Source: JBDLID01 sp039715055
Lineage (GTDB): Bacteria; Desulfobacterota; Desulfobulbia; Desulfobulbales; Desulfocapsaceae
Assembly: GCA_039715055.1 (NCBI GenBank)
Contig: JBDLID010000023.1
Span: 1-30,224, forward strand
DNA length: 30,224 nucleotides
Reading direction: 5' to 3'
Shown: in pieces, positions 1-8,307 of the stretch
Layout: the number at the start of each line of letters is the position of its first letter
Position numbering within the stretch: the first letter of the stretch is position 1
Notes under the pieces: generated by a model
Databases searched by the model: none
What the model saw: only the letters and a program-made list of their open reading frames with translations
Told to the model about the DNA's origin: nothing
Translations under genes and position numbers: made by a program

Positions 1-1181
1 TCGCGCAGGACAACGAGGCCCTTTTGCAACTCATCGTCGCCGATGATGCAGACATAATCTGCCCCGTTTTTGTTGGCCTGCTTCATCTGGCTCTTGAGGC
101 TGCGGCCTTCAATGTCCATGGCCGCTCGCAGACCTGATCTGCGGAGCTGGTGAACCAGTCCGTAGGTAGTATCGGAAGCGGTCTCGCCCAGGCCAACGAC
201 AAAAATATCAAGTTCTGCCGGTTCTGCAGTTCTGCTTTCCTGCTGGTCAAGGAGCAGTGCCAGCCGCTCGATACCTATGGCAAAGCCGATGCCGGGCTGA
301 TTTTTTGGTCCGCCAAGCTGCTCGATCAGGCCGTCGTAACGTCCGCCTGCCCCGACTGCCGCCTGGGCGCCGAGATCAGTGGTGAGAAACTCAAAGGTGG
401 TCCTGGTGTAATAATCAAGCCCTCGAACCATGAATTTGTTGAGACGGTACTTGACACCCAGCCGTTTCAGGCCACTGGTAACCAAGTCAAAATGGCTGGA
501 GCATGAATCGCAGAGATGGTCGAGGATGGACGGTGCCTCACTGACCTGTTCCCGGCAATTCGGGTTTTTACAGTCAAGCACCCGGAGCGGGTTGGTTGTG
601 CTCCGCCTTTTGCAGTCGCTGCAGAGCTGGTCCATTCGTGCGTCGAGAAATGACAGCAAGGCCTGGCGGAATTCGGGACGACAGGCGGGGCAGCCAAGGG
701 AGTTGAGTTCAAGGCTGACATCGAGTTCAAGCTCCTCGAAAAAGAGGGCGCCCATAGCCATCAGCTCTGCATCGGCCAGCGGGTTGTCGGTTCCGATGAT
801 TTCAACATCCATCTGATGAAACTGGCGCAGGCGACCTTTCTGGGGTCGTTCATGACGAAACATGGGGCCGATGGTGAAGAGGCGCTGAACCGGTTTTTTG
901 ACGTGGAGGCCGTGCTGGATATAGGCCCGCAGCAGTCCTGCGGTTGCCTCGGGGCGCATGGTGATCTGTTTGTCGACAAAGGTGTACATCTCCTTTTCGA
1001 CAATATCAGTTGCCTCGCCGATGGACCTGGCAAAGAGCTCAGTCTTTTCCAGGATTGGAAGACGGATCTCCGAGAAATTGAATCGTCCAAACAGATCGCG
1101 GCCAAAGGATTCCAGCCGTTGCCAGGTCTCCACTTCACCGGGAATGATATCTTTGAAACCGTTGAGAGCTTTGATGGTCAC
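1..1181 (-). CDS. hisS: Histidyl-tRNA synthetase (C-terminal end missing)
   Basis: Charges tRNA-His with histidine in the cytoplasm. Reading the minus strand from 1181 gives about 393 residues of a class II synthetase. Motif 1 lies near the N-terminus (LPILEKTELF), motif 2 reads FRHERPQKGR, the histidine-binding stretch reads VRGLDYYTRTTFEF, and motif 3 is around GFAIGIERL. The frame is still open at base 1 inside the C-terminal anticodon-binding domain, so perhaps the last 30 or so residues lie outside the window. The start is a GTG at 1181-1179, preceded by an AAGGAGAG ribosome binding site about five bases upstream; it opens with VTIKALNGFKD, the usual N-terminus of the family. The gene is divergent from the flavoprotein gene at 1593. 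Confidence 0.95.
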   Translation of the reverse strand, partial: MTIKALNGFKDIIPGEVETWQRLESFGRDLFGRFNFSEIRLPILEKTELFARSIGEATDIVEKEMYTFVDKQITMRPEATAGLLRAYIQHGLHVKKPVQRLFTIGPMFRHERPQKGRLRQFHQMDVEIIGTDNPLADAELMAMGALFFEELELDVSLELNSLGCPACRPEFRQALLSFLDARMDQLCSDCKRRSTTNPLRVLDCKNPNCREQVSEAPSILDHLCDSCSSHFDLVTSGLKRLGVKYRLNKFMVRGLDYYTRTTFEFLTTDLGAQAAVGAGGRYDGLIEQLGGPKNQPGIGFAIGIERLALLLDQQESRTAEPAELDIFVVGLGETASDTTYGLVHQLRRSGLRAAMDIEGRSLKSQMKQANKNGADYVCIIGDDELQKGLVVLR

Positions 1182-1592
1182 AAGCCTCTCCTTATCATGA
1201 TCAGAGTCGACCCGGGCCCTGGAAGGCATCGGTCACCCTGTTGTTAAATTTTATCAAATGCAAAACCATAAAAATAAACTGCAAAAAATTAGAAAAGTCA
1301 AGCTTACTGCGGACTGGAACAGGGAAATCTGAAAACAACGAGAAACCAACCATGACCGGGTCCGCCATTCTTACCGGCTTTGCTTGACAAAAGGTGAGAA
1401 AATATGCATTATCAATCTTTTCGGCGGGGATGGTTTAGAAAAAATCAGGCCATGTCGCCATTGATTGTTGATAATTATAGATTATTTCCATTTGTTTCAG
1501 TCTGCTCCACGAACTGATCGATCCTTTCAGCTTAGTCTTTTATTTAGTGAAAGTGACCTTGCGGATGGACTAATGAGGAGTTTTACAGCCAT
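1182..1592. other. Divergent intergenic region between hisS and the flavoprotein gene
   Basis: About 410 bases with no convincing coding frame. It is AT-rich compared with its flanks and must hold the divergent promoters. One good plus-strand sigma-70 candidate is listed separately. No tRNA-like cloverleaf, T-box leader or clear terminator was recognised. Confidence 0.5.
1384..1412 (+). promoter_or_regulatory. Candidate sigma-70 promoter for the flavoprotein gene
   Basis: A perfect -35 box TTGACA (1384-1389) is separated by 17 bases from CATTAT (1407-1412), a four-of-six match to the -10 consensus. It points toward the gene at 1593 and would give an untranslated leader of roughly 170 bases. 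The prediction is by consensus only. Confidence 0.45.
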
Positions 1593-2576
1593 ATGAAATT
1601 ACCGCCTCTCAAGATTGCAGATCTCACAGCCAGAGTCCCCCTGATTCAGGGCGGTATGTCTATCCGGGTTTCAACATCCGCGCTGGCGTCACCGGTGGCG
1701 AATTGCGGAGGAATAGGGGTTATCGGCGGTTCTGCAATTCCAGTTGACGAGCTGCAGGCTGATATCAGGAAGGCCAAGGCAAACAGTGACGGAATCATTG
1801 CCGTCAACATCATGTATGCCATGAAAAATTTTTATAGCCTGGTAATGGGCTCCATTGAAGCCGGAGTGGACATGATCATTACCGGTGCCGGTTTTTCCCG
1901 TGATATTTTCAAGATCGGTCGGGAACATTCCATGCCCATTGCCATGATCGTTTCGTCTCCCGGTATGGCCAAGCTTGCCGAAAGACTTGGGGCCGCCGCC
2001 GTCATTGTCGAGGCCTGTGAGGCCGGTGGACATCTCGGTACCGATCGCCCGCTGCGGGAGATTTTTCCTCCCATCCGTGACGTGATCACTAAGGTGCCGC
2101 TCATTGCCGCAGGCGGTATTACCAACGGATACGAGATGGCGGAGATGATGGACAAGTATGGTGCCGACGGTATCCAGATCGCTTCAAGGTTTGTTCTCAG
2201 CGAGGAGTGTGATGTGGCCCCGGAGTTTAAACAGGCCTACCTCGATGCCCAAAAGGATGATATCGTCCTCACTACCTCGCCGGTGGGCCTGCCCGGCCGG
2301 GCTATCAGAACTCCCTTTGTCAAGGCCATGGCCGACGGTGAAGATCTTTCCACCAAGACCTGTGAGTTCAAGTGTTTGAAAAAGTGTGACCACCATTACT
2401 GCATCAGCGAGCGACTGACCAAATCCCGGGACGGGAACATCGAAGAGGGGCTCGTTTTTTCCGGGGCCAATACCTACAAGATGAATGAGATCCTCCCTGT
2501 CGCAGAGATTTTCAAGCGTTTTGTTGAGCAGGCTGAGTCAGTCTTTAAAGAAGGGCGCGGTTTTAACCCTGCCTGA
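1593..2576 (+). CDS. Nitronate monooxygenase / FabK-like NAD(P)H:flavin oxidoreductase
   Basis: A 327-residue FMN-dependent TIM-barrel protein of the nitronate monooxygenase (2-nitropropane dioxygenase) family, which also includes enoyl-ACP reductase FabK. The sequence shows the N-terminal substrate/FMN segment (PLIQGGMS, residues about 17-24), the central EACEAGGHLG motif that corresponds to the catalytic-histidine region, and the phosphate-binding IAAGGI followed by GADGIQIASRF. Near residue 260 there is a cysteine cluster, CEFKCLKKCDHHYC, seen in a subset of anaerobe homologues and not needed for the classical reaction. A GGAG-containing site at 1576-1580 precedes the ATG by 12 bases. The true substrate cannot be told from sequence; an oxidoreductase acting on nitronates, enoyl thioesters or another electrophile is possible. 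Confidence 0.85.
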   Translation: MKLPPLKIADLTARVPLIQGGMSIRVSTSALASPVANCGGIGVIGGSAIPVDELQADIRKAKANSDGIIAVNIMYAMKNFYSLVMGSIEAGVDMIITGAGFSRDIFKIGREHSMPIAMIVSSPGMAKLAERLGAAAVIVEACEAGGHLGTDRPLREIFPPIRDVITKVPLIAAGGITNGYEMAEMMDKYGADGIQIASRFVLSEECDVAPEFKQAYLDAQKDDIVLTTSPVGLPGRAIRTPFVKAMADGEDLSTKTCEFKCLKKCDHHYCISERLTKSRDGNIEEGLVFSGANTYKMNEILPVAEIFKRFVEQAESVFKEGRGFNPA

Positions 2577-2662
2577 CACGTTGCCCGCATGCACTCCTCT
2601 GTGATTCATCGTCAAATTCAGGTCGGTGGATCCAGTCGGGTTTTCTCTGCCCATATAATCAA

Positions 2663-4030
2663 ATGAAACATTCCGGATCGAGCAATAGTCGTGCCTACCC
2701 CGCTGATCCCGTTGTCATCGGCAGCGACGATCATCCCATCGGGCCGGAGTTGATCGATGCTGATGCCCGCAAGGTGCTGCGGCGTCTCTGGGACGCCGGC
2801 TATAAGGCATACCTGGTTGGGGGAGGAGTAAGAGACCTTTATCTCGGCAGGACCCCCAAGGATTTTGATATCAGTACGGAGGCCCGCCCCGGCCAGATTC
2901 GTAAGTTGTTTCGCAACAGCCAGACCATCGGTCGTCGTTTTCGGCTTGTTCAGATTTTTTTTCACGGTGGTAAGGTCGTCGAGGTTTCCACCCTGCGTTC
3001 TTTGTCCGAGCATGATCTGGACGGCCCCGAGGCGGTGCTCGCCCCCAACAACACCTTCGGCACTCTCGATGAAGATGCGCAGCGTCGTGACCTGACCATC
3101 AACTCTTTATTCTACAGCCTCAACGACAATAGTATCATCGATTATGTAGGCGGCATCACAGACCTTGATCGATCGGTGATCAGGATCGTCGGCGATCCCG
3201 AGCGGCGGATCAACCGTGATCCGGTTCGGATGTTGCGGGCCGTCAGGCATGGAGCGCGCCTGGGATTCACCATTGAGGAAAAAAGCCTGACAGCCATTCG
3301 GAGTCATCATCGAGCGTTGTCTCTCTGTCCGCCATCGAGGCTTCGTGATGAACTGTTCAAGGACCTCCAGAGCGGCAGCCTCAGTGAGTGGTTCAGGCTG
3401 ATGCATGAGGCTGATCTGTTTTGTGACCTGGTTCCTCTCTACCAGGGTGTGCTTTATAAAAAAGGAGCAGGTTCTGAAACCGGTCGGGAACAGCTGGAGC
3501 GAATATTCCCGGTGGTTGACCGGATTGTTGCAAAACTCAAGGCAGACACTCATGCCGTCCCTCTGCCTAACTATTTCCTCCTTGCCCTGCTGCTGCTTCC
3601 CTGGGCTGATATCAGTTTCAGTCTCGTTGAGAAAAGACGCAAGGGAAGAGAGGCTTTTCAACTGACAAAAGCAATACGTGTATCTCTTGATGAGGGTCTC
3701 GGTCAGCAGCTCAACCTGCGCCGCAGCCTGCGCCAGGAGATAACGACCCTGCTGGCTAACCTGCCGCTTTTTTTACTTCACGACAAAGACGGTAACTTGC
3801 CGAAGTGGCTGAAGAAAAAAAGTTATTTTGAGATGTGTCAGCTCTTCTATCGCTGCTATCTGGAGGCGTGGCAGAAAGGGACAGTTGACGACGAGCTTCT
3901 ACACCTATCATCCCCCGCAGCTGCTGATTCGCGACGCGGCCGCCCTTCCAGAAAACGATCCTCCCGCTCACGGACCCGGCCGTCTTTTGCCCATGGTGCA
4001 AAGAGCGGTATTTTCGGCTTTAAAAAGTAG
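2663..4030 (+). CDS. pcnB: Poly(A) polymerase of the PcnB type (class II nucleotidyltransferase)
   Basis: A 455-residue member of the tRNA nucleotidyltransferase/poly(A) polymerase family. The N-terminal head has the nucleotidyltransferase signature: LVGGGVRD (51-58) and the metal-binding pair in KDFDI (D67, D69). The segment IGRRFRLVQI (about 89-98) matches the poly(A)-polymerase version of the flexible loop more than the CCA-adding version, and RRINRDPVRMLRAVR is the conserved RNA-binding block. The C-terminus is rich in arginine, lysine and serine, as in E. coli PcnB, and is likely to contact RNA. The expected role is 3' polyadenylation of RNA for decay. A perfect TATAAT lies at 2654-2659, only three bases before the ATG, and no ribosome binding site is visible. 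The start could therefore be wrong, or the transcript very short-leadered. A CCA-adding activity cannot be fully excluded. Confidence 0.88.
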   Translation: MKHSGSSNSRAYPADPVVIGSDDHPIGPELIDADARKVLRRLWDAGYKAYLVGGGVRDLYLGRTPKDFDISTEARPGQIRKLFRNSQTIGRRFRLVQIFFHGGKVVEVSTLRSLSEHDLDGPEAVLAPNNTFGTLDEDAQRRDLTINSLFYSLNDNSIIDYVGGITDLDRSVIRIVGDPERRINRDPVRMLRAVRHGARLGFTIEEKSLTAIRSHHRALSLCPPSRLRDELFKDLQSGSLSEWFRLMHEADLFCDLVPLYQGVLYKKGAGSETGREQLERIFPVVDRIVAKLKADTHAVPLPNYFLLALLLLPWADISFSLVEKRRKGREAFQLTKAIRVSLDEGLGQQLNLRRSLRQEITTLLANLPLFLLHDKDGNLPKWLKKKSYFEMCQLFYRCYLEAWQKGTVDDELLHLSSPAAADSRRGRPSRKRSSRSRTRPSFAHGAKSGIFGFKK

Positions 4031-4301
4031 TATTTTTTCTCTGGCAGTCCTTTTTTTTTATAAGCTAACGTACGGATTATGCTCTTTTTTTACCCTTGTT
4101 GTGATGTGTTGATTGTTGTTATCAATATTAGTGATAAGCGTTGACGTGAATTTCTTTGACATCGATAAGCTGTTACCCCTATTGTTGAGATGTAACCACC
4201 TGCGTAGACAGTGAAATGATAGCGTTTTGCCTGTCAGGAGGACAGCGTGGTCTACAGCATATTTTGCCACCACATCAATTTTTTTTAACAAGGGGTAGGG
4301 T
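4031..4301. other. AT-rich leader region upstream of the hydrogenase remnant and hyp genes
   Basis: About 270 bases without a gene. It contains a 6-bp inverted repeat, TTATCA at 4119-4124 and TGATAA at 4132-4137, and next to it TTGAT and ATCAA half sites at an unusual spacing of seven, loosely like an FNR/CRP-type operator. Candidate promoter boxes follow. No terminator hairpin for pcnB was found, only T-runs. Confidence 0.35.
4141..4185 (+). promoter_or_regulatory. Candidate promoter(s) driving the remnant and hyp operon
   Basis: Two overlapping sigma-70-like arrangements are visible. TTGACG (4141-4146) with a 17-base spacer leads to GATAAG (4164-4169). A perfect TTGACA (4156-4161) with an 18-base spacer leads to TATTGT (4180-4185). 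Either would transcribe toward the hydrogenase remnant at 4302 and hypF. No sigma-54 motif was recognised. Confidence 0.35.
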
Positions 4302-4515
4302 ATGGACGAGAGGGACCTTCGGCTCAATCGGCACGGATTCCTTAAAGGCTGCAGCGACTGCCATGGGGCTTTCTGATGCTATGATTCCAAAACTTGTCGA
4401 GGCGGCTGATTCCGCTGAGCGGCCACCGGTGGTCTGGAACGATATTCGCTCCCCGGAGGGATTGATTTCTTCCATCTTTACCGGAAACAAGTTTAAAGCG
4501 GACAAAGCATCGTAG
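4302..4515 (+). pseudogene. Remnant of a [NiFe]-hydrogenase small-subunit gene (Tat leader, frameshifted and truncated)
   Basis: From an ATG at 4302, preceded by AAGGGGTAGGG as a plausible ribosome binding site, the first frame reads a basic start ending in FLKGC and stops at 4374-4376. One base later, from 4351, the next frame reads on as AATAMGLSDAMIPKLVEAAD followed by SAERPPVVW. Joined across a +1 shift at about 4350, this has the layout of a twin-arginine leader of a periplasmic [NiFe]-hydrogenase small subunit: basic region, FLKGC, hydrophobic stretch, alanine-rich cleavage zone, and the PPVVW that starts the mature protein. The first arginine pair is degraded to NRH. The expected CTGC cluster ligands and the remaining 250 or so residues are absent; instead there is an unrecognised tail of about 25 residues and a stop at 4513-4515. 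It sits directly before hypF, as a hydrogenase structural gene would. The identification rests on pattern memory, not on an alignment. Confidence 0.55.
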
Positions 4516-4584
4516 GAGGTTGCTGTCAACTTCAGAATGTCTTGTGTTCTACCAGTAATAGCGAAACATGTTTAGGTGCTGTAA

Positions 4585-6906
4585 ATGAACGGCTATCAGC
4601 AGCAGGGGCTGAGGCTCATCGTCCGCGGTGTTGTTCAGGGCGTTGGCTTCCGCCCCTTTGTCTATCGTCTGGCCGGACGCTGCCAGCTCTGCGGCTCGGT
4701 TTCCAACTGCGGCGAAGGTGTGGAGATTCGCCTCCAGGGAAGCCGCCATAAGCTTGCTCTATTTGTTGAGGCCCTTCAGGCTGAATCACCGGTGCTGGCG
4801 TCCATCGATTCCGTGGAACAGTCAACCGTTGCGGTGGACAGCCGCTGCGACTCTTTTGAGATCTCCGTCAGTAATAACGGCCAGAACAGTTCCGCCCTGA
4901 TCCCGCCTGATGTCCGGATTTGCGATGACTGTCTCTCTGAGATCCTATCGCCTGCCGACAGGCGTTACGGCTATCCCTTTACCAACTGCACCAACTGCGG
5001 CCCCCGTTTCACCATTGTCCAGTCAATTCCCTATGACCGGCCCATGACCTCGATGCGTGACTTTGCAATGTGCAGCAGCTGTCAGGCCGAGTACGATGAT
5101 CCCCTTGACCGGCGTTTTCATGCCCAGCCCAACGGCTGTTCATCCTGTGGGCCACAGCTCTCTTTCCATGAAGGTGACGGAAGTGTGAAGAAAGGCTGCG
5201 ACCCGCTGGCCGAGTCGGTTCAACGCCTTCTTCGGGGTGAGATTCTCGGCCTGCGCGGGCTGGGCGGTTTCCATCTGGTGGTTGACGGTGAAAACAGTGA
5301 GGCCATAGCGCGCCTCCGCCGGAAAAAGAACCGGAAATTAAAACCGCTGGCAGTGATGGTGAAGGATCTTGAACGGGCGGCGGAGTTATGTTGTCTTTCT
5401 TCGGTAGAGAGGACTCTCTTCCATGGTCCCCAGTGCCCCATTGTTCTTCTCCCCCTTCAGCCGGATATTGACCTCCCCGAAAACCTTGCCCCCGGCATGG
5501 GTGAGCTGGGGGTGGTGCTGCCCTATACCGGACACCACTTTCTTCTCTTTGCAGATCCCGACTGCCCGCACCTCCTCGTCATGACCAGCGGCAACCGCAG
5601 CGGGGAGCCGATCTGTACCGGAAACGAGGACGGTCTTTTGAAACTATCCGGAATTGCAGACTGTTTTCTTCTTCATAATCGTGATATTGTCAGTCGAGTA
5701 GATGATTCGGTGGCCCGGGTCATGGACGGCAAAGCACGTCTGCTGCGCCGGGCCAGGGGCTACGTTCCCAAGGGATTGAAACTGCCCTGGAAACTGCCGC
5801 CGCTTCTTGGTTGCGGGGCCCATTTGAAATCCACCGTCTGCGTGGCGTCCGGCAATACGGCCTGGCTCAGCCAGCATATCGGAGATCTTTCCGGTCCCGA
5901 GTCGCTGGAGTTTTATGAAGAGACCATTGGTCACGTTGAGAGAATCGTTGAGATTGAGCCGGAAATTGCCGTATGTGATCTCCATCCCGACTACCTCTCC
6001 AGCCGGTACGCGGAGCAGAGCGGCCTGCCGCTGTACCGTGTTCAGCATCACCATGCCCATGTGGCGGCGGTGATGGCGGAAAATGGATTGGATGAGGAGG
6101 TCATAGGCGTTGTGCTTGACGGCGCAGGTTTCGGTCCTGATAATACAATATGGGGCGGGGAGCTGCTGGTGGCCACGCCGACTCATTATCAGCGTGTGGG
6201 CCATCTTGAGCAACTGCCTCTGCCTGGTGGTGATGCGGCGGCAGAGGCTCCCTGGCGAATGGGAATGGCGCTTCTTTTTCACTGTCTGGCTGAAGAGCTG
6301 GATGATACGGTGGTGGAAGAGTTCTTTCCGCAGATTGATATATCAAAGCACAGGATTCTGCTGCAGATGATGGAAGAGGGGTTCAACACTCCTCTGACTT
6401 CAAGCGGCGGAAGACTCTTTGACGGAGTGGCCTCTCTTCTCGGTCTTTGCTGTTTTTCTGATTTTGAGGGGCAGGCAGCCATGGAGCTTGAGGCCCTGGC
6501 AGCCAGGGCAGGCGGGGACGAACTTCCGTCATTTCCGATCCGGCTGGAAGAACAGAAAGGCTGCAGGGTTCTCAGCTGCGGCCCCATGGTCAGCAGTCTG
6601 ATTGGAGAACTCAGGCAGGGAACTGACAGAGGGCTGCTGGCCCTGGCATTTCATCAGTGGCTCTGTCGCGGGTTTGCGAAACTGGTCCTTGCTGAACACC
6701 AGAAGAGCAGCCGGACCGTGGTACTTGGCGGCGGCTGTTTTCAGAATAAAATTTTATTTGAGACCTTGACTGATACGCTCAGGGGCGCTGGACTGGATGT
6801 GGTCAGCGGTGGTGAGGTCCCGATCAATGACGGCGGTTTGTCCCTCGGGCAGGCCGTCATAGGAGGATTGCTTCATGTGTCTGGCAGTACCCATGCGGGT
6901 GATTGA
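4585..6906 (+). CDS. hypF: Carbamoyltransferase HypF (hydrogenase maturation)
   Basis: HypF uses carbamoyl phosphate and ATP to make carbamoyl-adenylate and passes the carbamoyl group to the C-terminal cysteine of HypE. This is the first step toward the cyanide ligands of the [NiFe] active site. All expected parts are visible in 773 residues: an N-terminal acylphosphatase domain (VRGVVQGVGFRPF, about 13-25), two zinc-finger pairs (C113/C116 with C135/C138, and C163/C166 with C185/C188), a YrdC-like domain in the middle, and a C-terminal Kae1-like domain with the HHHAH metal motif near residues 488-492. The length is close to the E. coli protein (750). The ribosome binding site is weak. The gene overlaps the 5' end of hypC by 32 bases, so the two are co-transcribed. 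Confidence 0.97.
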   Translation: MNGYQQQGLRLIVRGVVQGVGFRPFVYRLAGRCQLCGSVSNCGEGVEIRLQGSRHKLALFVEALQAESPVLASIDSVEQSTVAVDSRCDSFEISVSNNGQNSSALIPPDVRICDDCLSEILSPADRRYGYPFTNCTNCGPRFTIVQSIPYDRPMTSMRDFAMCSSCQAEYDDPLDRRFHAQPNGCSSCGPQLSFHEGDGSVKKGCDPLAESVQRLLRGEILGLRGLGGFHLVVDGENSEAIARLRRKKNRKLKPLAVMVKDLERAAELCCLSSVERTLFHGPQCPIVLLPLQPDIDLPENLAPGMGELGVVLPYTGHHFLLFADPDCPHLLVMTSGNRSGEPICTGNEDGLLKLSGIADCFLLHNRDIVSRVDDSVARVMDGKARLLRRARGYVPKGLKLPWKLPPLLGCGAHLKSTVCVASGNTAWLSQHIGDLSGPESLEFYEETIGHVERIVEIEPEIAVCDLHPDYLSSRYAEQSGLPLYRVQHHHAHVAAVMAENGLDEEVIGVVLDGAGFGPDNTIWGGELLVATPTHYQRVGHLEQLPLPGGDAAAEAPWRMGMALLFHCLAEELDDTVVEEFFPQIDISKHRILLQMMEEGFNTPLTSSGGRLFDGVASLLGLCCFSDFEGQAAMELEALAARAGGDELPSFPIRLEEQKGCRVLSCGPMVSSLIGELRQGTDRGLLALAFHQWLCRGFAKLVLAEHQKSSRTVVLGGGCFQNKILFETLTDTLRGAGLDVVSGGEVPINDGGLSLGQAVIGGLLHVSGSTHAGD

Positions 6907-7144
6907 AATAACCGGGGATCCGGATGACTTTCTGAATAAACAGGCGGCACAGGTTGAGAGTGAAGGTATCGAAAAAGAGATTCGTCTCGATGTGGTTGAC
7001 CACTGGCCGGCAGTTGGTGATTATGTCATTATTCATGCCGGCTTTGCCATTCATACCCTGTCGCCGGAGGAGGCTGAACGGAATCTGGAACTGATGCGGG
7101 AGATGGCTCGTGGACTCGATGAGATGACTGAAGGCGGGAACTGA
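6875..7144 (+). CDS. hypC: HypC/HybG-family hydrogenase maturation chaperone
   Basis: An 89-residue HypC. It begins with the signature MCLAVPMRV; Cys2 is the residue that, with HypD, carries the Fe(CN)2CO unit and docks on the large-subunit precursor. The conserved core VGDYVIIHAGFAI follows near residues 48-60, and the helical C-terminal tail is acidic. A clear AGGAGG site at 6861-6866 lies inside the end of hypF and fixes this start. It overlaps hypF by 32 bases and is two bases from hypD, a tight operon arrangement. Confidence 0.97.
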   Translation: MCLAVPMRVIEITGDPDDFLNKQAAQVESEGIEKEIRLDVVDHWPAVGDYVIIHAGFAIHTLSPEEAERNLELMREMARGLDEMTEGGN

Positions 7145-7146
7145 GC

Positions 7147-8235
7147 ATGAAGTATCTCAAGGAGTTCCGGGATCGTCAGTTGACCACCTCGCTCATAAAG
7201 CGACTGGAAGAATCAGTGACCGGCCCCATGCGGATCATGGAGGTCTGCGGCACTCACACCATGGCCATCTTTCGCAACGGGCTTCGCTCCCTGCTGCCGG
7301 AAGAGCTCGAGCTGGTCTCTGGTCCCGGCTGCCCGGTCTGTGTCACTTCTGCCGGTCACATCGATGCCTTTATCTCCATGGCCGATCAACCCCGAAATCA
7401 TCTCGCCGTGTTCGGTGATCTCTTTCGGGTTCCCGGCAGTAACGGTTCACTCAGCGAGGCATCCAGCCGGGGCGCAAGAGTGGATATCGTCTACTCCCCC
7501 ATGGACGCCCTGGAGCTTGCCGTAAAAAACCCTGATGAGCTGGTGGTCTTTCTCGGAGTCGGTTTTGAGACCACCACCCCTGCAGTGGCCGCCACCATCA
7601 TGGCGGCGAATGTACAAAAAATTGACAACTTTATCGTCTTTTCCACCCAGAAAGTGATGCCCCCGCCGCTTCATGCCCTGCTGGGAGACCCGGAACTCAA
7701 TATCGACGGGCTCCTCTGTCCAGGCCATGTCAGTGCCATAATCGGCTCCGATGCCTATTTGGATTTTGCCAAGCAGTATGGTCTGTCCTGTGTAGTGGCA
7801 GGATTTGAGGCCGCCGATATCCTTCAGGGGTTGATCATGCTTGGTCGTCAGCATGGCGAGGGCAGGGCTGAGGTGGAAAACGGTTATACCAGGCTTGTCA
7901 GTCGTGAGGGGAACAGGCGTGCCCGCGATATGGTGGATGAGGTTTTTGAAGCGGTGGATAGTCCCTGGCGCGGTCTCGGCGTGATCAAGGACTCCGGCCT
8001 TGCGATCCGGGAAAAGTATGAGCAGTTTGACGCTGAAAAAAGACTGAAGTTGACTATTGAAGATGTTGAGGAACCAAAGGGCTGTCTCTGCGGCCAGGTC
8101 CTGAAGGGAATATGCCGGCCGCCTGACTGTCCGCTTTTCGGCCGCCGTTGTACAGAGACAAATCCCATCGGCCCCTGTATGGTTTCCAGCGAGGGGACCT
8201 GTGCAGCCTATTATAAGTATGGCACTGGTCAGTAG
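7147..8235 (+). CDS. hypD: Hydrogenase maturation protein HypD
   Basis: HypD is the [4Fe-4S] scaffold on which, with HypC, the Fe(CN)2CO group is built. The 362-residue product has the conserved blocks in order: MEVCGTHTMAIFRNGLR (near 31-47), SGPGCPVCVT (near 58-67), GFETTTP in the centre, and the cysteine-rich C-terminus (GCLCGQVLKG, CRPPDCPLFG, CTxxNPIGPCMVS). These include the redox-active and cluster-ligand cysteines of the family. Length agrees with known HypD proteins (about 370). It begins two bases after hypC. A 72-base gap separates it from hypE. Confidence 0.97.
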   Translation: MKYLKEFRDRQLTTSLIKRLEESVTGPMRIMEVCGTHTMAIFRNGLRSLLPEELELVSGPGCPVCVTSAGHIDAFISMADQPRNHLAVFGDLFRVPGSNGSLSEASSRGARVDIVYSPMDALELAVKNPDELVVFLGVGFETTTPAVAATIMAANVQKIDNFIVFSTQKVMPPPLHALLGDPELNIDGLLCPGHVSAIIGSDAYLDFAKQYGLSCVVAGFEAADILQGLIMLGRQHGEGRAEVENGYTRLVSREGNRRARDMVDEVFEAVDSPWRGLGVIKDSGLAIREKYEQFDAEKRLKLTIEDVEEPKGCLCGQVLKGICRPPDCPLFGRRCTETNPIGPCMVSSEGTCAAYYKYGTGQ

Positions 8236-8307
8236 GTTCTGCCCTGAGCAGGAAAAAGAGAAGTGGAGCAGTTAAGTTTAAAAGTCCACTGGAATTGAAG
8301 AGGTAAT

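Noticed and set aside
816..1247. Plus-strand open frame of about 143 codons inside hisS.
   Set aside because: It is antisense to a region with unmistakable synthetase motifs and has no recognisable protein features.
4119..4137. TTATCA/TGATAA inverted repeat as an FNR-type site controlling the hydrogenase locus.
   Set aside because: The half-site sequence and the seven-base spacing do not fit the FNR or CRP consensus well enough; mentioned only as part of the leader region.
4302..4376. A short frame containing CSDCH, which resembles a CxxCH haem c-binding motif.
   Set aside because: The frame stops five codons later, and the motif appears only because the reading runs past the frameshift; the next frame continues the hydrogenase-leader pattern.
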